From contig CAWGRQ010000004.1 of assembly GCA_963824985.1 (NCBI GenBank), positions 1-64,000 of the forward strand: a stretch of 64,000 nucleotides of DNA, given 5' to 3'. Under the pieces are notes generated by a model. It made no database searches and was not told where the DNA came from. It was given only the letters and a program-made list of their open reading frames with translations. Positions 8,959 through 17,948 of the stretch are shown in pieces. The DNA is from JAFNAG01 sp963824985 (lineage in GTDB: Bacteria; Acidobacteriota; UBA6911). How positions within the stretch are numbered: position 1 is the stretch's first letter; each line of letters begins with the position of its first letter. The position numbers and the translations under genes are program-made.

Positions 8959-10413
8959 CTAACGCAGTTTGATGCTCGCAAGGATGGAATCCAGAATTGC
9001 CCTGAGCCGGTCGAAGCTGGATTCATCGCTTCGAAACTCGAGTGAGTAGATTTTGGTGTCGCCGAGAAAAACAGCCCTGTAGGCGACGATTCTATGTCCA
9101 TCCAGGGGATCGTGAAATTCAACGATCCAGCGGAGAGCGGACAGCCCCGCAACCGGCGTGGCATCCTGGCTGCCGGGGCGCAGCGTGAAACCCTCAACTT
9201 TTGACTGGTCAAACTTGAAGGCGTTTGCCCGCCATGACGGCGACAATTCGACGGTTTTGCTTTGAGGCCGAGCTTCCACCCAAAGCTCGCCTTCCCAAGT
9301 GAGCTCAGGATCCGTGATCAGGATTCTGTTGGCAACTTTCAGGTCAAACCTCCCGATCAGCCACCCGGGAGGCGTCGACAGGCTGATCCCCGTCAGCGGG
9401 TCATCCAATTGGGCGGGTTGGTTATCGGCGGCCACGGCCACGGATTCCAGTTCCTCCACAGTATTGGCATAACTTGATTTGACCGGATACGAATGGCCAT
9501 CCGCCGAAATCCAGCACTCTCTGTCCCGCTCGATATTATGGTCCGAGATGAGAATTTTGTAGCAATCGAAGATTCCCGCCGGCACGGTGACGGCTTCGCG
9601 GCCGACCACCTTGATTCTCTCATCAAACACGCTTCCAATGGCTGTAATCAAGGTGGGAGCCGTGAAGTCGAAATCTAGAGCCAACGGCAGGCAGCGAATC
9701 AGTTGCAGGAGTGCTTCGTAGTCATAAACGATTGAATCTACAGCCAATCTCCGCGACTTTCCAGGCGCACCGTTGACCACGGTGGAATAATCTATGTGAT
9801 CCGGGGCGTACTCGGCCTGATAGGCATAGTTAGTCCGTGGGGCCCGGTTGATGATCCGGCTGCGGATGGGGGTAATTGTGCGGGCGTCCACCTGAACGCG
9901 AGCGGATTGAAACGTCCCCCCCATGCCGATCGAGTATTTCTGCATATGCCACGCACTTTGCCCGCTTTCCCGGACCGATGCCACGCGGTATTCATTCTTC
10001 ATCAACACCATGCCCTTATTGTCGCTGGTCACCGTTCTTAAGATTTCTCCATCCACCCAAGGCGCGGCCTTCAGTTGCAGCGTATTAGACGAGGCAGGGA
10101 TCTTGGCGATCAAATCATGTTGCTCCGGGTAGGACTTTGCCAGTCTGCCGAAGGTGTTTTGTGCTCGGCTTTTCTGACCGCTCTTTTGGTAACATATCCC
10201 GAGTCGGAACAAAGCCAGCGCTGCCGTGGGTCGGGCGGTGTTCAGGTCGGCGACGATCTGCTGATAGATTGTGATGGCTTCAGCGATATTTCCGAGAGTT
10301 TCCTCGGTGTAGATCCCTCTTTCCAACAGCAGCGAGATCGACTGCGCGCCCACAGACATGTTGAACGTAAAGATCAAAACAAACACCAGGCCAAAACGCG
10401 TGCATAAGTTCAT
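8959..10413 (-). CDS. Exported TPR and DUF3108-like protein, first gene of a two-component operon
   Basis: A 484-residue protein with a signal peptide (about residues 1-23). A short TPR-like region follows (NIAEAITIYQQIVADL, ALFRLGICYQKSGQ). The middle resembles DUF3108-type periplasmic proteins (EAVTVPAGIFDCYKILI). The C-terminal part ends with IYSLEFRSDESSFDRLRAIL, similar to domains that assess export or surface status. The role is unknown. Being co-transcribed with a kinase that has a large outer domain, it may tune the signal the kinase perceives; that is inference. About 210 bases upstream hold no other gene and should carry the operon promoter, though no clear consensus was found. Confidence 0.7.
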   Translation of the reverse strand: MNLCTRFGLVFVLIFTFNMSVGAQSISLLLERGIYTEETLGNIAEAITIYQQIVADLNTARPTAALALFRLGICYQKSGQKSRAQNTFGRLAKSYPEQHDLIAKIPASSNTLQLKAAPWVDGEILRTVTSDNKGMVLMKNEYRVASVRESGQSAWHMQKYSIGMGGTFQSARVQVDARTITPIRSRIINRAPRTNYAYQAEYAPDHIDYSTVVNGAPGKSRRLAVDSIVYDYEALLQLIRCLPLALDFDFTAPTLITAIGSVFDERIKVVGREAVTVPAGIFDCYKILISDHNIERDRECWISADGHSYPVKSSYANTVEELESVAVAADNQPAQLDDPLTGISLSTPPGWLIGRFDLKVANRILITDPELTWEGELWVEARPQSKTVELSPSWRANAFKFDQSKVEGFTLRPGSQDATPVAGLSALRWIVEFHDPLDGHRIVAYRAVFLGDTKIYSLEFRSDESSFDRLRAILDSILASIKLR

Positions 10414-10624
10414 GTGACCTCCCTTTCCTACGAGCGGCCGGAATGCCGCGCTGGAAAGGATGGTATGCTGGCCATGTTACCGGTATGTTACCGGCGCTTC
10501 CGCTTTTCTTCCATTGTACTCGAAAGCCATCCCGGCAACTGTGCTCGTGGTTCCCTGGATTTCAAGTGCTCCATCGGCAGCATGGACTCCCAAAGAGGAA
10601 TTGCGACGCCAAATGGCTGAAATA

Positions 10625-10939
10625 TAAATAGCTTGTTGTGGGCGAACCGCTCGTATTGCATGCCCCATTTTGAGCGCGGCCCAGCCACCATGCCCGGGCA
10701 CGCGTGATACAATTCGGCCTGCGCCTGCTGGAACCCGCGGCCACACTCATGGTGTCCGGTGCCGCGCATTGGGGAAGGAAAGGGGGCCGATGGTCATGCC
10801 GGGTCTCGACACGAATGTACGGAAGTTCCCCCTCGATCCGGAAGGCTCCGGGCATGCAGGCGATTGGCTCTTTTCCTTATTCAGGGACATCCACCAGGCA
10901 TCGCGGATGCTGCGCAGGAATGCCGGATACTCGCTCGCC
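10625..10939 (+). repeat. Duplicate of the ADOP permease 5' region
   Basis: This 315-bp segment is about 95 percent identical by eye to 27672-27987. It holds the upstream region, ribosome binding site and first 50 or so codons of the ADOP permease gene that is intact at 27.8 kb. The match stops abruptly at 10939, after which unrelated sequence begins. Confidence 0.85.
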
Positions 10940-11002
10940 CTTCGCCGCCTGCTCCCGATGTGTTCAAGGTTCATTTCGGGATGTAAGAGCCGCGGATCAT
11001 AG
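10790..11002 (+). pseudogene. Truncated N-terminus of an ADOP-family permease
   Basis: The ORF begins MVMPGLDTNVRKFPLDPEG and continues to RMLRRNAGYSLA, matching the first 50 residues of the full-length permease at 27838. It then runs into unrelated residues and stops at 11002, giving about 70 residues in total. None of the membrane or periplasmic core domain remains. A ribosome binding site is still present. It is the scar of a duplication or recombination event. Confidence 0.75.
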
Positions 11003-11206
11003 CTCGAAGGGCGTGATGCCGATGGGTCCTTTGCGGGAGCGTAGTTCAGGTATTGAAAGAGGAGGGAAATTCGCGAGGAATTCCAGGTACTCCTCGAAAC
11101 TCAACGTCCCTGCTTCCCGGGCTCGCCTCAAGGCGATGACATCCTCCGGGTTCGTGGGAAGATCCCTTTGCAGATCCAGCAGGTTATAGGACTTTCCGGA
11201 TTTCAT
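10997..11206 (-). CDS. Small hypothetical protein coupled to a nucleotidyltransferase
   Basis: A 69-residue, mainly helical protein (LLDLQRDLPTNPEDVIALRR, LSFEEYLEFLANFPPL). I do not recognise the family. The ATG at 11206 lies inside the last codons of the nucleotidyltransferase gene, overlapping it by 23 bases. There is no good ribosome binding site, so it is probably translated by coupling. The pairing of a nucleotidyltransferase-like protein with a small acidic partner is reminiscent of two-component toxin-antitoxin or abortive-infection pairs, but nothing here proves that. Confidence 0.6.
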   Translation of the reverse strand: MKSGKSYNLLDLQRDLPTNPEDVIALRRAREAGTLSFEEYLEFLANFPPLSIPELRSRKGPIGITPFEL

Positions 11207-11714
11207 CGTATCTTTCAAGCAAGTCTTGCTTTTCAAAATATCCGCGGACCTCTTCCCTGTCAGTCTCCGGCAGGCGGAGCAGGAACAGGATGTCAGCCAT
11301 CTCCTGGAACACCCTGCCGGGATCATTCTTCATGGCCTGTATTTTCATCGCGGCGATGTGTTCCGGGCGCGGCACCGCCAAGGCAATCCCCTGCAATACC
11401 GGCATGATCCGGGTGGCTTCGAACAGATGCCGGCTGGTTTCGCCGGTGACATACACGAAGTCGAGCCTGCCCAAAGCAGGATCCGCATTCAGATGATTGG
11501 AATATCCGGTTGAGAGGTGGAGCGTTTCATAGCCAAGAGATTCAAGAAATGGAACCAGCCCGGCCTGCGCGGCAAACTCAGCCGCGAAGTCCATGTCGGA
11601 CGTCGCCCGGTTCAATCCGTATGCATGAAGGCTGAAGGCACCAATCACCGCAAATGGAAGTCTCTCGCTCTCGAAAAATCCAGCGATGATTCTGATCACC
11701 CTCGCAAAGTCCAC
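11184..11714 (-). CDS. Nucleotidyltransferase-fold protein (AbiEii-like)
   Basis: A 176-residue protein of the DNA polymerase beta-like nucleotidyltransferase fold. The core motif is VIGAFSLHAYGLNRATSDMD, with the two Asp residues expected to hold metal, followed by a third acidic strand near GRLDFVYV. A helical C-terminus (REEVRGYFEKQDLLERYDEI) resembles AbiEii/AbiGii toxin-family proteins, but it is short. The GTG start at 11714 has GGAGGAGG upstream. The downstream 69-residue gene overlaps it. Nucleotidyl transfer to tRNA or protein is known for related toxins; the target here is unknown. Confidence 0.7.
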   Translation of the reverse strand: MDFARVIRIIAGFFESERLPFAVIGAFSLHAYGLNRATSDMDFAAEFAAQAGLVPFLESLGYETLHLSTGYSNHLNADPALGRLDFVYVTGETSRHLFEATRIMPVLQGIALAVPRPEHIAAMKIQAMKNDPGRVFQEMADILFLLRLPETDREEVRGYFEKQDLLERYDEIRKVL

Positions 11715-11998
11715 TTGGGCCTCCTCCAGCCGGCATATGGCTGAACTGAGAGTGTATCATGAGCATACTGAATTGAGATTCGGCGCACAATCCCCAAACC
11801 CGATGATCACCATTCAGATTCGGCATTGCGAGCCACAGTCGAGATAACCGTGCAGCGGCACTGCTTTTGTGGAGGCGTACCGAGTTGGGAAGGTGAAACA
11901 AAGCGGCGCCAAAAGCACGCCGCACTCCAAGGGCGCTGCGCGCCGCAGGCCCCGGAGTGCAGTGATGTATCGCGATTCTTCTTCGTGAACATGGTGTT

Positions 11999-12240
11999 CT
12001 ACGAGGATTCGCAGAGGGCTTTCAATCGATCCAAGGCAGCTGCCCAGGCGCGGCGCAGGGCATCGAATTCAGCCTTAGTCCTTACTGCCACAGCCGGCAC
12101 ATTGCGATCGTCGGGTATTCACCGTTCGGCAGCGGGAGTTTTGTCCCGGAACGCAGCAAGGGCGGCCGGGTCCTTACTGAAATCGGCGCCCGCCACAACA
12201 AAAATATGCGACAGGTGGTACTGCGCAGGGTGCGGTGGTG
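11999..12240 (-). pseudogene. Decayed ORF of unknown function
   Basis: One minus frame, continuous with the transposase remnant on its right, reads HIFVVAGADFSKDPAALAAF and then an in-frame stop. The same frame continues with VPAVAVRTKAEFDALRRAW and closes at 11999. The clean frame around a single stop suggests former coding sequence. I do not recognise the family. The 285 bases to its left (11715-11998) show nothing I can name. Confidence 0.35.
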
Positions 12241-12470
12241 AGCGCTCGGGCCGGCGCCACAGCTAGAGGTGGCGCAGGATCTTCTGGATGGCCGGGCTGT
12301 CGCCGATCAGGCTGATGATCTTGAGCGGTCCGGAGCATCGGGGACAAACGAGGAGATCCGCTTCGTACACTTTCTTAATCAACCGGGCTCACGAACGCCT
12401 GCGGCCGCGTTGGCGGCCATGGTAGATGACCTTGCCGGATTCGGGGCGGCAGCTGGGCCATGGCCAAGCA
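12241..12470 (-). pseudogene. IS91-like transposase C-terminal remnant
   Basis: The minus frame reads PESGKVIYHGRQRGRRRS, a stop in place of the usual Trp, then ARLIKKVYEADLLVCPRC and SPAIQKILRHL, another stop, and LWRRPER. This is the zinc-knuckle tail of IS91-type (Y2/HUH) transposases, whose ends read SWARLI.KVYE.DPLxCPRC and later IRxIL.HLGLW. At least two in-frame stops and the loss of the catalytic part show it is dead. Confidence 0.6.
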
Positions 12471-12511
12471 ATGTCCCAAGCAGGCGACCCGCGAAAGGGT
12501 GATAGTTTCAC

Positions 12512-13435
12512 TCAGCGCCTGGTGTCAACGACCTTCCACCAAATCTCTTTCCCTTTCACGGCTCCATAGGCCACCTTGCTCCCATCGGGACTGAAAACAA
12601 TGGTCCGAACATCATCGAGCTCGGGTCCCTTCTTATCGCCAACGACGATGAACCACTTGCCTCCCTGCTTTGCCCCATAAGCCACAATGCTTCCATCGGG
12701 ACTGAAGGTCGGTTCGGCAAGGTCATCATAGCCCGACCCCCTCTTGTCGCCGACTGCCATGATCCACTTGCCTCCCTGCTTTATTCCATGGGCCATTCTG
12801 CTACCATCGGGACTGAAAGCGGGGGTTCCGACGCCATCAAATTTTGGTCCTTTTTTGTCGCCGACAACTAGCAGCCATTTGATACCTTCCTTCGCAGCAT
12901 AAGCCACGGCACTCCCATCGGGACTGAAGACGGGTCTCGAGACATCAAAATACTTGGGCCCTTTCTTATCCCCGACGACGATGAGCCATTTTTCGCCCAT
13001 CATATAATCAGGAACGAGTGCCGCGTAAGCCACGGTGCTTCCATCGGGACTAAAAACGGGTGAAGCTATGTTGTTAAACTCGGGCCCCTTCTTGTCCCCT
13101 ATAACGACAACGCGTCTGTAGTTCTTGTTACTTAAGAGGTTCCAGTTGAAGCCTACCGTCGTCGCATAGGCCACGGTCTTTCCATCGGGACTAAAGGCAG
13201 GAGCTGCAACTTCACCAGACTCCGGCCCTCTCTTATCACCGACAACTAAAAACCACTTACCTTCTCGCTTCGCCGCATATGCCACGGTGCGTCCGTCGGG
13301 ACCAAAAACAGGCTCTCGAACTTCGTCAAACTCCTCCCCTTTCTTGTCCCCGACAAAAATAAATTTGGGTGCTATCATAACTCTCAACAAAGGTTCAGGA
13401 TAGGAGATTTTTGGGACACCTCTGATATGCGGCAT
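12512..13435 (-). CDS. Beta-propeller protein of near-identical tandem repeats
   Basis: A 307-residue protein made almost wholly of about seven repeats of 36-45 residues. Each follows the pattern FSPDGSxVAYGAKQGGKWxx VVGDKKGPEFDDV, like WD40/PD40 (TolB-type) blades. No signal peptide or membrane helix is visible, so it should be cytoplasmic unless the true start lies elsewhere. The start at 13435 follows GGAGG by 5 bases; the longer frame adds only four residues. Its whole 5' region, up to and including the ATG, is shared with an unrelated transposase remnant at 20962. The repeats are very similar to each other, suggesting recent expansion. Function unknown; a scaffold role is plausible. Confidence 0.75.
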   Translation of the reverse strand: MPHIRGVPKISYPEPLLRVMIAPKFIFVGDKKGEEFDEVREPVFGPDGRTVAYAAKREGKWFLVVGDKRGPESGEVAAPAFSPDGKTVAYATTVGFNWNLLSNKNYRRVVVIGDKKGPEFNNIASPVFSPDGSTVAYAALVPDYMMGEKWLIVVGDKKGPKYFDVSRPVFSPDGSAVAYAAKEGIKWLLVVGDKKGPKFDGVGTPAFSPDGSRMAHGIKQGGKWIMAVGDKRGSGYDDLAEPTFSPDGSIVAYGAKQGGKWFIVVGDKKGPELDDVRTIVFSPDGSKVAYGAVKGKEIWWKVVDTRR

Positions 13436-13649
13436 GGTTTCCTCCAATGACAGCCTATCTAACTGCCGCTTTCAGATATTGAGCGAAAAAACACCAGATG
13501 GGCGACAGCTGAAGATGTAATGCAGGGCCAGCTCGGGGGCTGCTAATTCGATGAATTGGGGGGCAAAAAACGGGTCTTAAGGGGCAGGGAGAAGCCTATT
13601 CTTCTGGATCTGTTGGAAATATAGAACTAGCTTCGGTGCGACCCCAAAT
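13433..13649 (-). repeat. 217-bp dispersed 5'-region repeat, copy 1
   Basis: This segment, from the start codon of the beta-propeller gene leftward in its own orientation, matches 20960-21175 with only scattered differences. It includes the ribosome binding site and ATG. It contains an A-rich run (GAAAAAAC) and no convincing ORF. The match ends abruptly at 13649. Confidence 0.8.
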
Positions 13650-13806
13650 CCCCAAATCCCCTAAAATCGGGTACAATCCTGTGCAATCGGTGGAGAGACG
13701 GCATGAAGCGAAAGCCCGGGTGGGGGATTTTGGAGACGGGCAATATTGCGCGACAGTTATGAAACGTTTCCAGTGAGGCAGAGGGATGATTTGTCGCGGA
13801 GGAGAC

Positions 13807-15534
13807 ATGATGAAATTCTATCTGGCAGTGCTGGCGGTTGCTGTGCTTTGCGTAGCTGCATGCATGAGCAACGGAGCAAAAATGCGATTCGCGGTTTCGT
13901 TTCCGCAGGAGCTTAGCAAGGACGCGCTGGATGGGCGGCTGCTCCTAATTGTATCGACGACCGCGGAGCCCGAGCCGCGCATGCAGATCGGCGACGATGA
14001 GGATACCCAGCAGATCTTCGGGATCGATGTCGAGGGGCTGCAGCCGGGCAGCGCTGCCGTCATCGATGCCGGCGTCCTGGGATACCCGCGCAAAAGCATC
14101 ACCGACATCCCGCCAGGAGAATACTTCGTCCAGGCCGTGCTGCACCGCTATGAAACGTTCCACCGCGCCGACGGCCATACCGTGAAGCTTCCGATGGACC
14201 GCGGCGAAGGCCAGCACTGGAACCTCGCACCGGGAAATCTGATCAGCACGCCGCAGAAGGTCCGGATCGATCCGGCGTCCTCCGGAGAGATCAGCGTTCG
14301 CTTTGATAAGACCATCCCGCCGATCCCCGCGCCCCAGGACACGAAGTACGTCAAGCACGTCAGAATCCAGAGCGAGCTGCTGACCAGATTCTGGGGGCGC
14401 CCCATGCACATCGGGGCGGTCGTGCTTCTGCCCGAAGGCTTCGATTCACACCCGAACGCACGATACCCGCTGATGGTGAACCACGGGCACTACCCGCACA
14501 CCTTCGAGGGCTTCCGCGAAATCCCACCCGACCCGGATCTCAAGCCCGAAACCAGCAAGCGTTTCCGGCTCGAAGGCTACAACCGGATCCAGCAGGAGTA
14601 CGCATATGAATTCTACAAGGAGTGGACCGGGCCGAACTTTCCGCGATTCCTGGTGATCATGATCCAGCACGCGAATCCATACTACGACGACTCGTATGCT
14701 GTGAACTCCGCCAACCTCGGACCTTACGGCGACGCGATCAACCGCGAGCTGATCCCGTTCGTCGAGAAGACGTTTCGCGGGATCGGCCAGGGCTGGGCGC
14801 GATTCACTTACGGCGGATCGACCGGAGGATGGGAGGCGCTGGCCACGCAGATGTTTTATCCCGACGATTACAACGGCTGCTTCGCCGCATGCCCCGATCC
14901 GATCGACTTCCGCGCCTATACGGTGGTGAATATCTACGAGGACAAGAACGCGTACTACCGGGACGGAGTGTTCAAGCGGACGCCGCGGCCGGGAATGCGC
15001 GACTGGCTCGGCCACGTGAGCACCACGCTGGAGCAGATGAATCACCGCGAACTGGTTCTGGGCTCGCGGTCGCGCTCCGGCGATCAGTGGGACATCTGGG
15101 AGGCGGTGTACGGCCCGGTCGGCGAAGACGGGTATCCCAAGCGGATCTGGGACAAGCTCTCGGGGGTGATCGATCACGACGTAGCCGCGTATTGGAAGGA
15201 GCACTACGACCTCGGATACATCCTGCAGCGCGACTGGAAGACTCTCGGGCCCAAGCTGAAGGGGAAGATCCATATCTATTGCGGGGACATGGATAATTAT
15301 TACCTGAACAACGCCGTGTACCTGGTGGAAGAGCTCCTCAAGGGGACGAAGGATCCGTACTATGAGGGCGAAGTAGCCTACGGCGATCGGGCGGAGCACT
15401 GCTGGAACGGCGATCCGACGCGGCCGAATGCTTATTCGAGGCTGCGGTATAACCAGATGTACGTGCCGAAAATCCTCGATCGGGTCAGGAGAACCGCCCC
15501 CGCCGGCGCCGACCTGAAGAGCTGGAGGTATTAG
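13807..15534 (+). CDS. Lipoprotein, putative esterase with alpha/beta-hydrolase fold
   Basis: A 575-residue protein beginning MMKFYLAVLAVAVLCVAACM, a lipoprotein signal with the lipobox Cys near residue 20. The middle and C-terminal parts resemble the esterase D family: VVLLPEGFD, NHGHYPHTFEG, then the nucleophile elbow FTYGGSTGGWEALA (Ser in G-S-T-G-G). The acid and His of the triad are likely in CGDMDNYYL and the AEHCW segment near the C-terminus. GGAGGAGAC precedes the ATG. Enzymes of this group cleave ester bonds in carbohydrates or siderophores; the substrate here is unknown. It opens a block of exported hydrolases that continues for 5 kb. Confidence 0.75.
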   Translation: MMKFYLAVLAVAVLCVAACMSNGAKMRFAVSFPQELSKDALDGRLLLIVSTTAEPEPRMQIGDDEDTQQIFGIDVEGLQPGSAAVIDAGVLGYPRKSITDIPPGEYFVQAVLHRYETFHRADGHTVKLPMDRGEGQHWNLAPGNLISTPQKVRIDPASSGEISVRFDKTIPPIPAPQDTKYVKHVRIQSELLTRFWGRPMHIGAVVLLPEGFDSHPNARYPLMVNHGHYPHTFEGFREIPPDPDLKPETSKRFRLEGYNRIQQEYAYEFYKEWTGPNFPRFLVIMIQHANPYYDDSYAVNSANLGPYGDAINRELIPFVEKTFRGIGQGWARFTYGGSTGGWEALATQMFYPDDYNGCFAACPDPIDFRAYTVVNIYEDKNAYYRDGVFKRTPRPGMRDWLGHVSTTLEQMNHRELVLGSRSRSGDQWDIWEAVYGPVGEDGYPKRIWDKLSGVIDHDVAAYWKEHYDLGYILQRDWKTLGPKLKGKIHIYCGDMDNYYLNNAVYLVEELLKGTKDPYYEGEVAYGDRAEHCWNGDPTRPNAYSRLRYNQMYVPKILDRVRRTAPAGADLKSWRY

Positions 15535-15679
15535 GGATCGCCGATTCGAAGCGCCTGTGATTTCCCTGGCCGTTCAGAGCCGCGACCATAAGGGAGCGGG
15601 TGCTCTGTCTGTGATGCAAAGCCCATCGCTCGCTCACATTCGCGGCTCTGATTTGCGTGGAGGTTTCCGGAGAAAAGCA

Positions 15680-16747
15680 ATGAATCGCAGAGAGTTTCTA
15701 TATGCCGTGGGAGCCGCGGCTGCCTTACAGGGGACCCGGATCCGGCCCGCGCTCAAGCACTGGGCGTGGATGCGCGGGCAGGTTACGTCGATGGACGGAT
15801 GGCGGGCAAAACTCGCCGAGATGCGCGCCGCCGGCATCGGTGCCATACTGATCGGCGGCGACGCCGGATTCTACCGCAAGGCGATCCCCGTTGCGCGCCA
15901 GGCAGGCCTCGAACTGCACGCGTGGATCTTCACCATGATGCGCGGCGAGCACGTGAAAAACCACCCCGACTGGTACGCCGTCAACCGCAAAGGCGTATCC
16001 ACCGCTGAACAACCGCCGTACGTCGACTACTACCGATTCATGTGCCCGTCGCGCGACGAGGTGCGGAAGTACCTCGCAGGGTACGTCCGCGAACTCGCGC
16101 AGATCGACGGGCTGGCGAGCGTCCACCTCGATTACATCCGCTATCCGGACGTGATTCTCCCGGTCGCGCTCTGGCCGAAATACAAACTCTTCCAGGACAA
16201 GGAGTATCCCGAATTCGACTACTGCTATTGTGCCGTTTGCCGGGACCGGTTCAAACGCCAGGCAGGCGCAGATCCTCTGGAGCTTCCCGATCCCCCCGCA
16301 AATCGCGACTGGCTGCAGTTCCGCTACGACACCATCACCGAAGTGGTCGGCCTTTTGGCGGATGAGATTCACGCGCAGAAGAATCAGGTGACCGCGGCCG
16401 TGTTCCCGACTCCTTCCATCGCCCGCTCGCTCGTGCGCCAGGACTGGCTGAGATGGAATCTGGACGCCGTCCTGCCGATGGTTTATAACGGCTTCTATAA
16501 TGAGGAGGTCGCCTGGATCGAGCGCGCGACCCGGGAGGGAGTCGTTGCCTTGCGCGGCCGTATCCCGCTTTATTCCGGACTCTACGTCCCGGACCTCACG
16601 CCGCCGGAACTGGGCCGGGCCGTGGATCGCGCGCTGGCCGGCGGCGCGCAGGGCCTCAGCCTGTTTCAGGGAAACACGCTGACTCCGGAGCATTGGAAGG
16701 AGTTTTCGGCGGCGTTGCAGCGCGCCGCAAAGACCGGGATTGCATGA
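15680..16747 (+). CDS. GH10-like glycoside hydrolase (GHL10/DUF187 type), Tat-exported
   Basis: A 355-residue protein with a twin-arginine-type signal (MNRREFLYAVGAAAALQG). The TIM-barrel body carries WRAKLAEMRAAGIGAILIGG, HAWIFTMMRG, a HLDYIRYPD segment typical of GHL10/DUF187 proteins, and LDAVLPMVYNGFYNEEVAW. These are predicted glycosidases acting on surface or plant polysaccharides; the catalytic pair cannot be fixed by eye. The start at 15680 follows GGAG. Its TGA stop overlaps the ATG of the next gene (ATGA), so the two are translationally coupled. Confidence 0.75.
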   Translation: MNRREFLYAVGAAAALQGTRIRPALKHWAWMRGQVTSMDGWRAKLAEMRAAGIGAILIGGDAGFYRKAIPVARQAGLELHAWIFTMMRGEHVKNHPDWYAVNRKGVSTAEQPPYVDYYRFMCPSRDEVRKYLAGYVRELAQIDGLASVHLDYIRYPDVILPVALWPKYKLFQDKEYPEFDYCYCAVCRDRFKRQAGADPLELPDPPANRDWLQFRYDTITEVVGLLADEIHAQKNQVTAAVFPTPSIARSLVRQDWLRWNLDAVLPMVYNGFYNEEVAWIERATREGVVALRGRIPLYSGLYVPDLTPPELGRAVDRALAGGAQGLSLFQGNTLTPEHWKEFSAALQRAAKTGIA

Positions 16748-17862
16748 TGCGCTGTGTCCTCTTTCGACTGGCCGCTGGCGCCGCGTTGCTTGTCGCGGGT
16801 GCCGTTGCAGCGCCCAGGCAGGGCGGTGCATCCCGGGATTATGAGGCTCTGCCCTACGCACCGCGGCATTATGTCTGCTATCGCGCGCCGTCGGCGCCTG
16901 CGATCGACGGGAAGCTCGACGAAGCGGCGTGGCAGGCCGCAACCTGGACCGGCGATTTTGTCGACATCGAAGGCGACGGCCGGCCGCGCCCGCCGTTACA
17001 GACGCGGGCGAAGATGCTCTGGGACGACACATTTTTCTATGTGGCGTTCGACTTGGAGGAGCCGGACCTCTGGGGCACGCTCACCCAACGCGACTCGATC
17101 ATTTACAACGACAACGACGTCGAGGTGTTCATCGATCCGGATGGCGACAGTCACAATTATTACGAGCTTGAGCTGAACACGCTCGGCACGATCTTTGATC
17201 TGATGATGGTTCAGCCTTACCGCGACGGCGGGCCGCCCATTATTGCCTGGGACATCGCCGGGCTGCGCTCGGCCGTCAACTGCCGCGGCACAGTCAACCG
17301 GCCGGGCGACCGCGACGACGGCTGGACAGTGGAGCTCGCCATGCCATGGTCCATCCTGCGCGAGGCGGTGCCGGGGAAGAGGCCGCCCGGGCCGGGCGAA
17401 CAGTGGCGCGTGAACTTCTCCCGCGTCGAATGGCAGGTCGAAGTGAAGGACGGCCGCTACACGAAGCGGATCGATCCGGCCACAGGAAAGCCCATGCGGG
17501 AGGACAATTGGGTGTGGAGCCCGCAGGGGGCCATCGAGATGCATATGCCGGAGAGGTGGGGGTACGTCCGGTTTTCCGGAATCGAAGCCGGCAGGCCGAA
17601 CGAGGCGTTCGCGGAGAATTCTGATGAGCGGGTGAAGTGGGCGCTGCGAAGGCTGTACTACCGGCAGCGCCGCTTCCGGGCGGCGAATGGGAAATACGCT
17701 TCGGACCTGGATGCGCTCGACGCCGGCAACCTTCGTGTCGAGGGGGTGGCGTTTCAGCCGGTGATGCAGGCTACGGCGGATCTGTATCAGATCAGCGCCA
17801 AGGGTTTCACGGGTGCGATCCTGTGGATCAGGCAAGACGGCAGGACCTGGATTACCCGCTGA
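16744..17862 (+). CDS. Secreted CBM9-like carbohydrate-binding protein
   Basis: A 372-residue protein with a signal peptide ending near residue 22. The CBM9-like domain (about 45-270) shows APAIDGKLDEAAWQAATWT, WDDTFFYVAFDLEEPDLW, NDNDVEVFIDPDGD and NYYELELNTLGTIFD, the usual blocks for binding glycan ends. The C-terminal 90 residues (LRRLYYRQRRFRAANGKYAS) resemble the pilin-like tail often found after such domains. The gene overlaps the upstream GH10-like gene by four bases. It probably presents or binds the sugars that the neighbour hydrolyses. Confidence 0.78.
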   Translation: MMRCVLFRLAAGAALLVAGAVAAPRQGGASRDYEALPYAPRHYVCYRAPSAPAIDGKLDEAAWQAATWTGDFVDIEGDGRPRPPLQTRAKMLWDDTFFYVAFDLEEPDLWGTLTQRDSIIYNDNDVEVFIDPDGDSHNYYELELNTLGTIFDLMMVQPYRDGGPPIIAWDIAGLRSAVNCRGTVNRPGDRDDGWTVELAMPWSILREAVPGKRPPGPGEQWRVNFSRVEWQVEVKDGRYTKRIDPATGKPMREDNWVWSPQGAIEMHMPERWGYVRFSGIEAGRPNEAFAENSDERVKWALRRLYYRQRRFRAANGKYASDLDALDAGNLRVEGVAFQPVMQATADLYQISAKGFTGAILWIRQDGRTWITR

Positions 17863-17948
17863 GATTTGCAGCATCGGAAGAGGGTTTTTACCGCGGAGAC
17901 GCAGAGAAGACGCGGAGGTCGTGAAGAAAAATGCAGGGGGATCACAGG

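Noticed and set aside
11826..12266. A 146-codon plus-strand ORF
   Set aside because: It runs antisense to decayed transposase and ORF remnants, and has no recognisable domain or start signal.
13451..13560. ATCTAAC in the 217-bp repeat as an attC core
   Set aside because: No matching GTTRRRY core or foldable arms were found within the expected distance.
14446..15399. A 317-codon minus frame opposite the lipoprotein esterase
   Set aside because: Shadow frame in GC-rich coding DNA, without a start signal.
15725..17032. A 435-codon minus frame across the GH10-like and CBM9 genes
   Set aside because: Arg/Pro-rich low-complexity translation, no domain, and two coupled plus-strand genes explain the region.
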